Origin: Oscillospiraceae bacterium
Lineage (GTDB): Bacteria; Bacillota; Clostridia; Oscillospirales; Oscillospiraceae
Assembly: GCA_015068245.1 (NCBI GenBank)
Contig: SVKU01000001.1
Span: 186,001 to 250,000 of the forward strand
Length of the DNA stretch: 64,000 bases
Direction of reading: 5' to 3'
Part shown: positions 14,937-23,254 of the stretch, piece by piece
How positions within the stretch are numbered: the first letter of the stretch is position 1
Layout of the letters: each line of letters begins with the position of its first letter
Notes under the pieces: model-generated
What the model was told of the DNA's origin: nothing
The model's input: the letters and a program-made list of their open reading frames with translations, nothing else
Database searches by the model: none
Program-made: the position numbers and the translations under genes

Positions 14937-16463
14937 ATGAGTGCATCCAGAGAAAAAAGAAAACGCCGCGAAGAGCGTGCAGCCGGTTTCGGCGTCGAGT
15001 CCACTTCCAAGAAAGGCTTGACCGCAAAACAGAAAAGCGTTTTGACCTCGGTAATTTCCATTGTTATTGCCATAGCAGTATTTGTGGTTATCGTTGCCAA
15101 CTCCGGTATTATCCAGCAGAAGGCTGTTGCCGTATCTGTCGGTTCCGAAAAGGTAACTGCTGCAACATTCAACTACTATTATAAAGACGCATATTACAAC
15201 TTCCTGAACACCTATGGCGATATCGCCGGATACTTCTTCGACGCTTCCCTGCCACTTGAAGATCAGCAGTATTCTGAAGATCAGACCTGGGCAGATTACT
15301 TTACCGACACAGCCGTTGCTTCCGCTGAACAGACCATGATTCTCAGCGCTGCAGCAAGAGAGGCCGGATTTGAACTGTCTCAGGAATCCATCGATACCAT
15401 CGATTCCAGCCTTGAAACACTCGAAGCCAATGTTCAGTCTGTAGGTTACGCCAGCGTAAAGTCTTACCTCAGCACCTACTATGGTAAGGGTTGCCGGATC
15501 GACAGCTATCGTTCTTATCTTGAAGACAACTATCTCGCTTCCGAATATGCTGCCAGCATCACCGACGGCTTTACCTATGCCGACGACCAGCTTGGTGAGT
15601 TCTACGAAGCCAACAAAGATACTTACGATACCGTAGATTTCCGTTACTTCACCGTCAATGCCGAAACCGCAGCTGAAGATGATACAGATTTCGATGCAGC
15701 TGCAGCTCTCGACGACGCAAAGGCTATTGCCGACTCCATGGCTTCTCAGTCCCAGGGTAACGAGCAGGCATTCATAGATCTTGCCCGTGAAAATGCTCCC
15801 GAAGGTTCTGAAGAGCTTTACGAAGACGATGCATACACCCTTAACCGTTTCAAGACCAAAGCCAATGTCAATGCAGCTTACGCCGAGTGGCTTTTCAGCG
15901 CCGATCGTGTTGAAGGCGAAACCACCGTTATCGAAAACGGTACTACCGGTTACTATGTTGTAATGTTCCTGTCCCGCAGTGCCAACGATTACGATACCGT
16001 CAATGTACGTCATATCCTTGTCACTCCCGAATCCGACGGTGAAGATGTGGAGCCCACCGAAGAACAGTGGGCAGCTGCCGAAGAAATCGCCAACGACCTG
16101 TACACCCAGTGGCAGGACGGCGAAGCCACCGAAGAATCCTTTGCCGAGCTGGCCGATGCCAACTCCGACGATACCGGTTCCGTTGGCAACGGTGGTCTGT
16201 ACGAAGGCGTTTACATGGGTCAGATGGTCACCGAGTTCAACGACTGGTGCTTTGACGACGCCCGTGAAGTCGGCGATACCGAAATCGTTAAGACCAGCTA
16301 CGGCTATCACATCATGTACTTCTCCGGCTACGGCGATCAGTACTGGCGTTCCCTGGCCGATTCCGGTCTGCGCAACGAAGACTATAGTGCATGGTATACC
16401 GAAACCGCTGCTGATTATAATACCAACGTAAAATCCTTTGGTATGAGCTTTACCAGCAAATAA
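14937..16463 (+). CDS. Membrane-anchored parvulin-type peptidyl-prolyl isomerase (foldase)
   Basis: A 508-residue protein. It has a basic N-terminal cytoplasmic stretch, one membrane segment at about 30-58, a SurA/PrsA-like helical domain and then a PpiC parvulin domain at about 345-470, starting VNVRHILVTPE and including GSVGNGGLYEGVY and TSYGYHIMYF. The extracellular part is strongly acidic. It lacks a lipobox, so it is a transmembrane rather than lipoprotein PrsA-like foldase. It likely helps secreted proteins fold outside the membrane. The stop overlaps the start of tcdA (TAATG). Confidence 0.88.
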   Translation: MSASREKRKRREERAAGFGVESTSKKGLTAKQKSVLTSVISIVIAIAVFVVIVANSGIIQQKAVAVSVGSEKVTAATFNYYYKDAYYNFLNTYGDIAGYFFDASLPLEDQQYSEDQTWADYFTDTAVASAEQTMILSAAAREAGFELSQESIDTIDSSLETLEANVQSVGYASVKSYLSTYYGKGCRIDSYRSYLEDNYLASEYAASITDGFTYADDQLGEFYEANKDTYDTVDFRYFTVNAETAAEDDTDFDAAAALDDAKAIADSMASQSQGNEQAFIDLARENAPEGSEELYEDDAYTLNRFKTKANVNAAYAEWLFSADRVEGETTVIENGTTGYYVVMFLSRSANDYDTVNVRHILVTPESDGEDVEPTEEQWAAAEEIANDLYTQWQDGEATEESFAELADANSDDTGSVGNGGLYEGVYMGQMVTEFNDWCFDDAREVGDTEIVKTSYGYHIMYFSGYGDQYWRSLADSGLRNEDYSAWYTETAADYNTNVKSFGMSFTSK

Positions 16464-17179
16464 TGAAATCTCAATATCTCAGAACTGCCATGCTTCTGGG
16501 AACAGAAGCTATAGAGATACTGCGTCGCCGCCATGTTGCCGTTTTCGGCCTTGGCGGCGTCGGCAGCTATTGCGTTGAAGCTCTTGCACGCTCCGGAGTT
16601 GGTGAACTCACCCTTGTTGATCACGATGTGATTTCAGAGACCAACATCAACCGTCAGCTTCAGGCGACTTTATCCACCGTTGGAAATCCAAAGGCATCGG
16701 AACTGCAAAAGCGGATTTTGGACATAAATCCAGATTGTGTTGTTCATGTAAGACAGGAGTTTTTCAATAAGGAAAATGCTGACAGTTTCTTTAGCTGTCG
16801 TTACGACTATATCGTTGATGCTATCGATACTGTTTCATGCAAACTGGATCTGATTCAGCGAGCCATTGAGGAAAACATTCCCATAATTTCTTCAATGGGT
16901 ACAGGAAACAAAACCGATCCAACAAAGTTTGTTTTTACAGACATTTCAAAGACGGAGTTTTGTCCTCTTGCAAGAATTGTCAGGAAAGAACTTAGAAACC
17001 GCGGTATTATTAACCACCGTGTACTATACAGTACCGAACCTGCCAGAGATCCGCTCCCTCTCGAGGAGCCGCCTCCCGGAAGAAGAAGTGTACCTGCAAG
17101 CGCTCCTTGGGTACCCGGTTGTGCAGGCATGATGCTCGCCGGTGATGTTATAATGTCTTTGATCGATCAAAACAACTAG
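16463..17179 (+). CDS. tcdA: tRNA threonylcarbamoyladenosine dehydratase (ThiF/MoeB superfamily)
   Basis: A 238-residue E1-like enzyme. The ATP-binding HVAVFGLGGVGSYCVEALA and LVDHDVISETNINRQ motifs and the DAIDTVSCKLDLI segment identify the TcdA/CsdL (YgdL) group, which converts t6A37 of tRNA to the cyclic form. The ATG overlaps the stop of the foldase gene (TAATG). Confidence 0.92.
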   Translation: MKSQYLRTAMLLGTEAIEILRRRHVAVFGLGGVGSYCVEALARSGVGELTLVDHDVISETNINRQLQATLSTVGNPKASELQKRILDINPDCVVHVRQEFFNKENADSFFSCRYDYIVDAIDTVSCKLDLIQRAIEENIPIISSMGTGNKTDPTKFVFTDISKTEFCPLARIVRKELRNRGIINHRVLYSTEPARDPLPLEEPPPGRRSVPASAPWVPGCAGMMLAGDVIMSLIDQNN

Positions 17180-17188
17180 ACGAATAAA

Positions 17189-17224
17189 ATCGCCTCTGCC
17201 GATAAAAATATCGGTGGAGGCGAT
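17189..17224 (+). promoter_or_regulatory. Strong hairpin sequestering the tauE ribosome-binding site
   Basis: ATCGCCTC (17189-17196) pairs with GAGGCGAT (17217-17224), CCGATA (17199-17204) with TATCGG (17209-17214), and the two in-between TG steps form tandem G-U pairs. This gives a 16-bp stem with an AAAA loop. The 3' arm contains GGAGG (17216-17220), the ribosome-binding site of the TTG-started tauE gene. There is no T-tract on the plus strand. On the minus strand it is followed by TTTTATT, so it may also terminate antisense transcripts. Confidence 0.75.
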
Positions 17225-17228
17225 AAGT

Positions 17229-17582
17229 TTGACCAAAAGATGGAAGTGTGTTTTGTCCGGTGCGGCAGCAGGAGCTGCAAACGGTTTTTTCGGGGCCGGA
17301 GGCGGAATGCTGCTGATTCCCCTTCTTACAGCATGGGCAAATGTCGACGAACGAAAGGCATTTGCCAACTCAGTGTTGATTATACTGCCCATGTGTATCG
17401 TTTCATCAATTATTTACTATTTCAGAAGCGGACTTGATCTTCCGGCTGCCGTGCCCTATTTGATCGGAGGTGCTTTCGGCGGGATCGTCGGAGGACTGGT
17501 TTTCAAGAAAGTATCTGTCAATCTTCTCAGAAAAGCTATGGGCATTCTCATCATATATGGCGGTGTAAGGAGCCTGATATGA
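17229..17582 (+). CDS. TauE/SafE family permease, N-terminal half
   Basis: About 117 residues with four hydrophobic segments. GAANGFFGAGGGMLLIPLL is the typical TauE/SafE (DUF81) first-repeat motif. Full members have about 250 residues and eight helices; here the two halves are separate genes. The TTG start at 17229 fits GGAGG 8 nt upstream, but that site is buried in a hairpin. The stop overlaps the next gene by 4 bp (ATGA). Likely transports sulfonates, sulfite or other anions; the substrate is unknown. Confidence 0.82.
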   Translation: MTKRWKCVLSGAAAGAANGFFGAGGGMLLIPLLTAWANVDERKAFANSVLIILPMCIVSSIIYYFRSGLDLPAAVPYLIGGAFGGIVGGLVFKKVSVNLLRKAMGILIIYGGVRSLI

Positions 17583-17938
17583 TGAATATTACATCTGTCA
17601 TTGCCGGTGCAGTCACCGGAGTATTGTCCGGCTTTGGTATAGGCGGCGGAACTCTGCTTATGATATGGATGACTCAGTTTGCAAACATAAGTCAAACAAT
17701 CGCACAGGGTATAAATCTGCTCTACTTCATACCCACATCAACCGCTTCCCTTATTGCACATTTCAAAAACAAGTTCATTGATCTCAGAACCGCAATACCT
17801 GCAGCAGCAGGCGGAGTAATTACCACAACAGCCGCTTCATGGTTTGCCACATCACTGGATGTTAGCCTTATGAAGAAAATCTTCGGGGGATTTCTGATTG
17901 CAGTGGGTGTATACGAATTATTCAGAAAAGTTCACTGA
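17579..17938 (+). CDS. TauE/SafE family permease, C-terminal half
   Basis: 119 residues, four hydrophobic segments, with GVLSGFGIGGGTLLMIWM, the second-repeat TauE/SafE motif. It begins inside the stop of the first half (ATGA), so the halves are made together and probably form a heterodimer. The 3' end overlaps ruvX, which is read from the other strand, by 7 bp. The reading frame is intact with a good start, so this is a two-gene design rather than an obvious frameshift. Confidence 0.82.
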   Translation: MMNITSVIAGAVTGVLSGFGIGGGTLLMIWMTQFANISQTIAQGINLLYFIPTSTASLIAHFKNKFIDLRTAIPAAAGGVITTTAASWFATSLDVSLMKKIFGGFLIAVGVYELFRKVH

Positions 17939-18348
17939 TTTTTTAAAAATCCAAGATACCCCTCAAGTATCAACGATGCCGCAACAGCATCGACCTTTTC
18001 CTTACGTTTCTTTCCGTGTCTTGAGTTCTCTGTAAGTATTCTGTGTGCATCAATGGTAGTGCGTCTTTCGTCCCAAAGCACCACTTCAAGTCCGGTACGT
18101 TCCTTAAGAACTTCTGAAAAAGCAGCACTCTTTTCAGCACGAGGTCCTGCCGTTCCGTCCATGTTTCTCGGATAACCCAATACGATGCGTTCAACATTTC
18201 TTGTTTTTACAAGTTCCACTATTTCACCCGCTGCTTTATCCGGGTTGTAGGACTGGACAACCATGGTTTCACCGGTAATGCTCCCGGTAATATCAGAAAT
18301 TGCGATGCCTGTTCTGGCATCTCCAAAGTCAATAGCCATTATCTTCAT
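17932..18348 (-). CDS. ruvX: Putative Holliday junction resolvase RuvX/YqgF
   Basis: A 138-residue RNase H-fold protein with MAIDFGDARTGIAISD at the N terminus (catalytic Asp), VLGYPRNMDG and VLWDERRTT, the family's other conserved blocks. Implicated in Holliday junction resolution and, in E. coli, in 16S rRNA maturation. The start is set at MKIMAIDFG, with AAGGA 9 nt upstream. It converges on the tauE pair with overlapping 3' ends. Confidence 0.94.
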   Translation of the reverse strand: MKIMAIDFGDARTGIAISDITGSITGETMVVQSYNPDKAAGEIVELVKTRNVERIVLGYPRNMDGTAGPRAEKSAAFSEVLKERTGLEVVLWDERRTTIDAHRILTENSRHGKKRKEKVDAVAASLILEGYLGFLKNQ

Positions 18349-18432
18349 AGAATTTTTCCTTTCAAACACAACATACTGATGATTATATCATTAATAGCTT
18401 AGAAAAACACTATATTTTTCCGAAAATAATGG

Positions 18433-18591
18433 TTGACCTTGCCCGATTGATGTGGTAGAATGGTTCTACCTGCGAAAATCAGGGCTTTATTTTTGTGCCC
18501 ATTTGCAGATTTCCGGTGAGCTTGCCCGGGTCTGCTATGCAGGGAGGCAATCGGGCTGATTTCAGCCAAAATATTAATAGGAGGTGCCGTA
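18433..18591 (+). promoter_or_regulatory. Promoter and leader of the rpmG-secE-nusG-rplK-rplA operon
   Basis: TTGACC (18433-18438), 17 bp and TAGAAT (18456-18461) form a good promoter. The leader of about 120 nt carries GC-rich pairing possibilities (GCCCG with CGGGC around 18526-18560, CTGC/GCAG within) before the AGGAGG of rpmG. No described riboswitch is recognised. Confidence 0.65.
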
Positions 18592-18741
18592 ATGCGAGTT
18601 AAAATCACTCTCAGATGCAATGACTGCAAGCAAAGAAACTACAATACCGTCAAGAACAAGAAGAATGACCCCAACCGTCTTGAAATGAAGAAGTATTGCA
18701 GATTCTGCCGCAAGCACACACTCCACAGCGAAACCAAGTAA
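18592..18741 (+). CDS. rpmG: 50S ribosomal protein L33
   Basis: A 49-residue protein reading [19 protein letters not shown], then [22 protein letters not shown] split over the family pattern. It carries two CxxC motifs (CNDC and CRFC), so it is the zinc-binding C+ form of L33. AGGAGG lies 7 nt upstream. The position just before secE and nusG is standard in Firmicutes. Confidence 0.96.
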   Translation: MRVKITLRCNDCKQRNYNTVKNKKNDPNRLEMKKYCRFCRKHTLHSETK

Positions 18742-18764
18742 TTTGACAGAAAGGTAGTGTACAA

Positions 18765-18986
18765 ATGGCTCAGGCAGAAAAGAAACCCGGCTTTATCAGC
18801 AAGGTAAAAAAGTACTGTCGTGAAATGAAGAGTGAGCTGAAGAAGGTCGTATGGCCCTCCAAGAAGCAGCTTCTCAACAACACAGGCGTCGTTGTAGTCT
18901 GCTCCATCTTTGTTGGTGCTTTCATCTGGATATTCGACGCTGTTGGCAGTCTGTTCGTTCAGGGTCTTATTTCCCTGTTCAGCTAA
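18765..18986 (+). CDS. secE: Preprotein translocase subunit SecE
   Basis: 73 residues, with the amphipathic helix CREMKSELKKVVWPSKKQLL followed by one membrane helix (VVVVCSIFVGAFIWIF), the SecE hallmark. It belongs to the SecYEG channel. It lies between rpmG and nusG as expected. Confidence 0.96.
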   Translation: MAQAEKKPGFISKVKKYCREMKSELKKVVWPSKKQLLNNTGVVVVCSIFVGAFIWIFDAVGSLFVQGLISLFS

Positions 18987-18995
18987 GGTGTAGAC

Positions 18996-19526
18996 ATGGC
19001 AGATAACGCTAAATGGTATGTGGTCCACACTTATTCCGCATACGAGAATACTGTTAAGGCTACCCTTGAAAAAATCGTTGAAAACCGCAAGCTTCACGAT
19101 TACATCCTCAACGTGTCTATTCCCATGGAAACCGTCACCGAAGTTACCGACGAAGGAACCAAGACCGTTGAAAGAAAAGTTTTCCCCGGATACGTCCTTG
19201 TCAAGATGATTCTTACCGACGAAACATGGTACATCGTTAAAAACGTTCGCGGTGTAACCGGCTTCGTAGGTTCCGGAGACAAGCCCACTCCCCTTACCGA
19301 CGAAGAAGTCGCTCAGCTTGGTGTTGAGAAGATCGAGATCGTTGTCGGATACGACGTTGGCGACAATGTTCGCGTAATAGACGGTCCTTTGACTTCTTTC
19401 TCCGGCATAGTCGAAGAGCTTTCCGTGGAAAAGAACAAAGTTCGCGTTGTAGTTTCCATGTTCGGACGCGAGACACCTGTCGAGCTCGAACTCGACCAGG
19501 TCGAACCCATTACCGTTTCAGAATGA
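18996..19526 (+). CDS. nusG: Transcription termination/antitermination protein NusG
   Basis: 176 residues. The NGN domain starts KWYVVHTYSAYENTV and contains FPGYVLVKM and VRGVTGFVG; the C-terminal KOW domain has DNVRVIDGPL and GIVEEL. It binds RNA polymerase and couples transcription with translation. It starts 9 bp after secE. Confidence 0.97.
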   Translation: MADNAKWYVVHTYSAYENTVKATLEKIVENRKLHDYILNVSIPMETVTEVTDEGTKTVERKVFPGYVLVKMILTDETWYIVKNVRGVTGFVGSGDKPTPLTDEEVAQLGVEKIEIVVGYDVGDNVRVIDGPLTSFSGIVEELSVEKNKVRVVVSMFGRETPVELELDQVEPITVSE

Positions 19527-19529
19527 TGT

Positions 19530-19655
19530 TTTAGCCCATCGGGCTTTGCATATCGGTCGCAGACTTTGTCTGCGGGTTCGTGGGAGGAATATTAAATTAT
19601 TCCGCCAAAAGGCGAAGAAGCATGGCTTCTTCCCATTACCACATTTTATCAGGAG
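19530..19655 (+). promoter_or_regulatory. Structured rplK leader
   Basis: The gap between nusG and rplK holds four consecutive perfect stems: GCCC-ATC-GGGC (19534-19544), CGCAGAC-TTT-GTCTGCG (19558-19574), GGAATA/TATTCC (19586-19603) and GAAGAAGC-ATG-GCTTCTTC (19614-19632), then AGGAGG. In many bacteria L1 represses the L11-L1 operon at such a leader; whether any of these stems mimics the L1 site of 23S rRNA would need structural comparison. Confidence 0.6.
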
Positions 19656-19664
19656 GTGCTTTCA

Positions 19665-20093
19665 ATGGCACAGAAGGTCACAGGTTATATCAAACTTCAG
19701 ATCGACGCTGGTAAGGCTACCGCTTCCCCTCCCGTAGGTCCTGCTCTCGGTCAGCACGGCGTCAACATTTCCCAGTTCATTAAAGACTTCAACGAAAGAA
19801 CTAAGGATCAGATGGGCTTTAAGATCCCCGTAGTCATCACTGTCTACGCCGACCGTTCCTTCACTTTCGTCTGCAAAACTCCCCCCACTGCTACCCTTAT
19901 CACCAAGGCTGCCGGCATCGAAAAAGGCTCCGGCGCTCCCAACAAGGATAAGGTTGGCTCCCTTACCCGCGCTCAGGTTCAGGAGATCGCTGAGAAGAAG
20001 ATGCCCGACCTGGTCAATGCATCTTCCCTTGAATCTGCTATGAATATGGTTATGGGTACCGCTCGTTCCATGGGCGTTACCATCACCGACTGA
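19665..20093 (+). CDS. rplK: 50S ribosomal protein L11
   Basis: 142 residues. [20 protein letters not shown] is the diagnostic N-terminal block; the C-terminal rRNA-binding domain ends with the ARSMG motif. The start is set at MAQKVTGY, with AGGAGG 8 nt upstream. Part of the GTPase-associated centre. Confidence 0.98.
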   Translation: MAQKVTGYIKLQIDAGKATASPPVGPALGQHGVNISQFIKDFNERTKDQMGFKIPVVITVYADRSFTFVCKTPPTATLITKAAGIEKGSGAPNKDKVGSLTRAQVQEIAEKKMPDLVNASSLESAMNMVMGTARSMGVTITD

Positions 20094-20109
20094 GTTAGGA
20101 GGGTAAACA

Positions 20110-20799
20110 ATGACTAGAGGTAAAAAGTATGTCGAAGCTGCAAAGCTTATCGACCGTTCCGTACAGTATGACGTAAACGAGGCTATGGGCCTTGTTATCA
20201 AATCTGCTCCCGCAAAGTTCGACGAGACCGTCGAAATCCACATCAAGCTGGGTGTTGACTCCCGTCACGCTGACCAGCAGGTTCGTGGTGCTATCGTTCT
20301 TCCCAACGGCACCGGCAAGACCCGCCGCGTTCTGGTTTTCGCTAAGGACGCCAAGGCTGATGAAGCTGTTGCCGCCGGCGCTGATTTCGTAGGCGCTGCC
20401 GACATGGTCGAACGCATCACCAAAGAAAACTTCTTTGATTACGACGTTGTTGTCGCTACCCCCGACATGATGGGTACCGTCGGTCGTCTCGGTAAGGTTC
20501 TTGGTCCCAAGGGTCTGATGCCCTCTCCCAAGGCCGGCACCGTCACCAACGACATCACCAACGCCATCAAGGAGATCAAAGCTGGTAAGATCGAGTACCG
20601 TCTCGACAAGACCAATATCATCCACTGCCCCATCGGCAAGGTTTCCTTTGGTCCCGAAAAGCTGACCGAGAACTTCGAAGCTCTCATCGGTGCTGTTATT
20701 AAGGCTAAGCCCGCAGCTGCCAAGGGTCAGTATATCCGTTCCTGCGTCGTCGCTTCCACCATGGGCCCCGGCGTTAAGGTCAACACTGCAAAGTTCTAA
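20110..20799 (+). CDS. rplA: 50S ribosomal protein L1
   Basis: 229 residues. [20 protein letters not shown] and the [18 protein letters not shown] block are diagnostic of L1. It forms the L1 stalk and commonly represses its own operon. AGGAGGG lies 7 nt before the ATG. Confidence 0.98.
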   Translation: MTRGKKYVEAAKLIDRSVQYDVNEAMGLVIKSAPAKFDETVEIHIKLGVDSRHADQQVRGAIVLPNGTGKTRRVLVFAKDAKADEAVAAGADFVGAADMVERITKENFFDYDVVVATPDMMGTVGRLGKVLGPKGLMPSPKAGTVTNDITNAIKEIKAGKIEYRLDKTNIIHCPIGKVSFGPEKLTENFEALIGAVIKAKPAAAKGQYIRSCVVASTMGPGVKVNTAKF

Positions 20800-20810
20800 T
20801 TAAAACATGA

Positions 20811-20848
20811 TTTCATAAAGGCTGTTGTTTTCTTCAGCCTTTATGAAA
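20811..20848 (+). terminator. Hairpin after rplA
   Basis: A perfect 14-bp stem (20811-20824 with 20835-20848) follows the rplA stop codon. Only a short T-tract follows, so termination may be partial. Confidence 0.7.
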
Positions 20849-20863
20849 TTGTAAAAATAGCTG

Positions 20864-20892
20864 TTGACATATTATTGTTGACCTGCTATAAT
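20864..20892 (+). promoter_or_regulatory. Promoter of rplJ-rplL
   Basis: TTGACA (20864-20869), 17 bp and TATAAT (20887-20892): a perfect vegetative promoter. Confidence 0.9.
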
Positions 20893-20898
20893 ATTCGA

Positions 20899-21010
20899 GC
20901 GCCGTAGACAGCAGGAGGCTAAAGCCGTAACCGTAGTTCCTGCCGAGGAAGCAACACTTAACTTAACTGTTACTGTGTCCTCATGTCTTCTGGCGTGAGG
21001 ACACTTTTTT
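20899..21010 (+). promoter_or_regulatory. Ribosomal protein L10 leader
   Basis: The leader contains CAGCAGGAGG and TTCCTGCCGAGG, the pairing and kink-turn region of the L10 leader, and ends in a 9-bp terminator-like stem GTGTCCTCA/TGAGGACAC (20975-21004) with TTTTTT behind it. In the known mechanism the L10(L12)4 complex binds the leader and favours the terminator. Confidence 0.88.
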
Positions 21011-21038
21011 CATTCATCATCACGGAGGTGAAATTTCA

Positions 21039-21563
21039 ATGCCTAACGAAAAGATTCTCCAGTCCAAGAAGGAAATCGTTGATGCTCTGGCTGCCAGAAT
21101 GCAGAATGCTCAGGGCGGCGTATTCGTAGACTACAAGGGTATCACTGTCGCCGAGGATAACGAACTGCGTAAGCAGCTGCGTGAAGCCGGTGTTGAATAC
21201 ACTGTTGTTAAGAATACTCTTACTCGTCTTGCCGCTAACAAGATCGGCTACACTGAGTTCGACGAGCTTCTTAACGGAACCACTTCCCTCGCCACCTGCG
21301 AGTCCGACTGCATCGCTCCCTGCCGCGTCATCGGCGAATTCGCCAAGAAGACTGCCGGTAAGTTCGAGATCAAGGGCGGCTTCGTAGAAGGCAAGGCTCT
21401 GTCCGTTCCCGAGATCATCGAGATGTCCGCTCTTTCTTCCAAGGACGCTCTTCTGTCTCAGGTTCTGGGTACCTTCCTCGCACCCATCTCTTCTCTGGCC
21501 GTTGTTCTCGACCAGATCGCACAGTCCAAGGGCGGCGCTCCCGCCGAGGCTGCTGCAGAATAA
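21039..21563 (+). CDS. rplJ: 50S ribosomal protein L10
   Basis: 174 residues: GVFVDYKGITVAEDNELRKQ and YTVVKNTLTRLA are diagnostic. The C-terminal helix that binds L7/L12 dimers is present, ending in an alanine-rich tail. GGAGGTG precedes the ATG. Confidence 0.98.
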   Translation: MPNEKILQSKKEIVDALAARMQNAQGGVFVDYKGITVAEDNELRKQLREAGVEYTVVKNTLTRLAANKIGYTEFDELLNGTTSLATCESDCIAPCRVIGEFAKKTAGKFEIKGGFVEGKALSVPEIIEMSALSSKDALLSQVLGTFLAPISSLAVVLDQIAQSKGGAPAEAAAE

Positions 21564-21617
21564 TGCAGCTTGACTGCAATCCTATTATACTAAAATTATT
21601 TACGGAGGTTCATTAAA

Positions 21618-21995
21618 ATGGCCAGCGAAAAAATTACTGCCCTTATCGAAGAAGTAAAGACTCTTAGCGTTCTGGAGCTTGTTGAGCTCGTACACGCTCT
21701 TGAAGAAGAATTCGGCGTTTCCGCCGCTGCCGCTGCTGTTGCTGCTCCCGCCGCCGGTGCTGGCGAAGCCGCTGCTGCTGAGCAGACCGAGTTCGACGTC
21801 GTTCTGACCGAAGTTGGCGCCAACAAGATCAACGTCATCAAGGTTGTCCGTGAAGTTACCGGTCTTGGCCTGAAGGAAGCTAAGGAAGTCGTTGACAACG
21901 CTCCCAAGGCTATCAAGGAAAAGATTTCCAAGGAAGACGCTGACGCTCTCGTTGCTAAGTTCGAAGAAGCCGGCGCAAAGTGCGAAGTTAAGTAA
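21618..21995 (+). CDS. rplL: 50S ribosomal protein L7/L12
   Basis: 125 residues: an N-terminal dimerisation helix ([19 protein letters not shown]), an alanine-rich hinge and the C-terminal factor-binding domain ([20 protein letters not shown]). Standard partner of rplJ; followed by a strong terminator. Confidence 0.98.
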   Translation: MASEKITALIEEVKTLSVLELVELVHALEEEFGVSAAAAAVAAPAAGAGEAAAAEQTEFDVVLTEVGANKINVIKVVREVTGLGLKEAKEVVDNAPKAIKEKISKEDADALVAKFEEAGAKCEVK

Positions 21996-22011
21996 TTATA
22001 CTTGCATTATC

Positions 22012-22040
22012 AAAACTCCCGGAGTTATTCCGGGAGTTTT
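22012..22040 (+). terminator. Rho-independent terminator of rplJ-rplL
   Basis: A 12-bp stem AAAACTCCCGGA/TCCGGGAGTTTT with a GTTAT loop, then TTGTTTTTT. Confidence 0.95.
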
Positions 22041-22124
22041 TTGTTTTTTATATGTATATTTTGATGTCAATTTCATTTTTCCATCTTTGTACACCAAATC
22101 TTCACAAAAATCATCTTTTTATGT

Positions 22125-22153
22125 TTGCATATTGCAAATTTAAATACTATAAT
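22125..22153 (+). promoter_or_regulatory. Promoter of the moxR operon
   Basis: TTGCAT (22125-22130), 17 bp and TATAAT (22148-22153), giving a 5' leader of about 80 nt before the AAA ATPase gene. Confidence 0.7.
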
Positions 22154-22243
22154 GGACTCGTTATTTGTGCTTTTGTCCCTTTAGTATACGAAGAATCCTA
22201 AACATCACAAAAGCCTGGAATCATTGTGGGAGGTTTTTAATTA

Positions 22244-23236
22244 ATGGAAATTAAACAGATTAAGGTTATCGCTGACAAGATCAGAGACAATGTATCAAAG
22301 GTCATTGTCGGCAAGGAAGAAGAGCTTGACCTCATCATGGTCGGACTTTTCTCCAGCGGCAACATTCTGCTGGACGACGTACCCGGCACCGGTAAAACAG
22401 TACTTTCCAAAACTCTTGCCAAATCTGTGGACTGCGACTTCAAACGTATCCAGTTCACTCCTGACCTGCTTCCTTCCGACGTAACCGGTCTTAATATTTA
22501 TAACCAGAAGTCAGGCGAATTCGACTTCCGTCCCGGTCCTGCCTTTACAAATATAATGCTGGCTGACGAAATTAACCGTGCCACTCCCCGTACTCAGTCC
22601 TCTCTGCTGGAATGTATGGAAGAAAAGCAGATAACTGTTGATGGTGAGACTCGCAAACTCGACGCACCTTATTTTGTCATTGCCACTCAGAACCCTGTTG
22701 AATCTTCCGGCACCTTCCCCCTGCCCGAAGCTCAGATGGACCGTTTCCTTATTAGAATGAAACTTGGTTATCCTGTAGGAGCCGACGCAAAAAAGGTACT
22801 TGACCGTTTCAATGACGCCAACCCTTTCAACGATCTTGAAGCTGTTGTAACCAAAGACGAAATCATTGATATTCAGAATTCCTACGCTAAAGTTTTTGTT
22901 TCCGAACCTATTAAGGATTACATAGTGCGAATTGTTGATGCTACACGCAGCCTCGAAGACGTATCTCTGGGTGTAAGCCCCCGTGGTATGTTGGCAATGA
23001 TGCGTGCTTGTCAGGCTTATGCCGCAATTAACGGTCGTGACCACGTTCTTCCCGATGACGTAAAGCGTCTTGCCGAACCCGTTTTTGCTCATCGTCTTGT
23101 TCTTCGCAGCAGCTACGGTGCTTCCGAGAAGTCTGTTGAACTCATCGAACGTCTCATGGGACGTATAAATGCTCCCACTGAAGAACCCGGCGCAAGACTT
23201 TCTGAAGAAAAAGCCGAAACTGCCGAAGAAGAATAA
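22244..23236 (+). CDS. MoxR-type AAA+ ATPase
   Basis: 330 residues. Walker A DVPGTGKT (45-52), Walker B MLADEINRA, sensor 1 IATQNPVE and the DRFLIRMKLGYP arginine-finger region mark the MoxR/RavA family. It is followed by DUF58 and DUF4129 genes, the usual partners. MoxR ATPases are chaperone-like factors for maturation of surface or metal-containing complexes; the client here is unknown. Confidence 0.92.
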   Translation: MEIKQIKVIADKIRDNVSKVIVGKEEELDLIMVGLFSSGNILLDDVPGTGKTVLSKTLAKSVDCDFKRIQFTPDLLPSDVTGLNIYNQKSGEFDFRPGPAFTNIMLADEINRATPRTQSSLLECMEEKQITVDGETRKLDAPYFVIATQNPVESSGTFPLPEAQMDRFLIRMKLGYPVGADAKKVLDRFNDANPFNDLEAVVTKDEIIDIQNSYAKVFVSEPIKDYIVRIVDATRSLEDVSLGVSPRGMLAMMRACQAYAAINGRDHVLPDDVKRLAEPVFAHRLVLRSSYGASEKSVELIERLMGRINAPTEEPGARLSEEKAETAEEE

Positions 23237-23254
23237 TAAGGAGCTAATAATCTC

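Noticed and set aside
14931-16310. 459-residue minus-strand frame opposite the parvulin foldase
   Set aside because: Antisense shadow of a gene with acidic, biased codons; the plus strand has the conserved motifs and a good start.
17214-17228. GTG start for the first tauE gene inside the hairpin
   Set aside because: It would lie upstream of the GGAGG; the TTG at 17229 has correct spacing.
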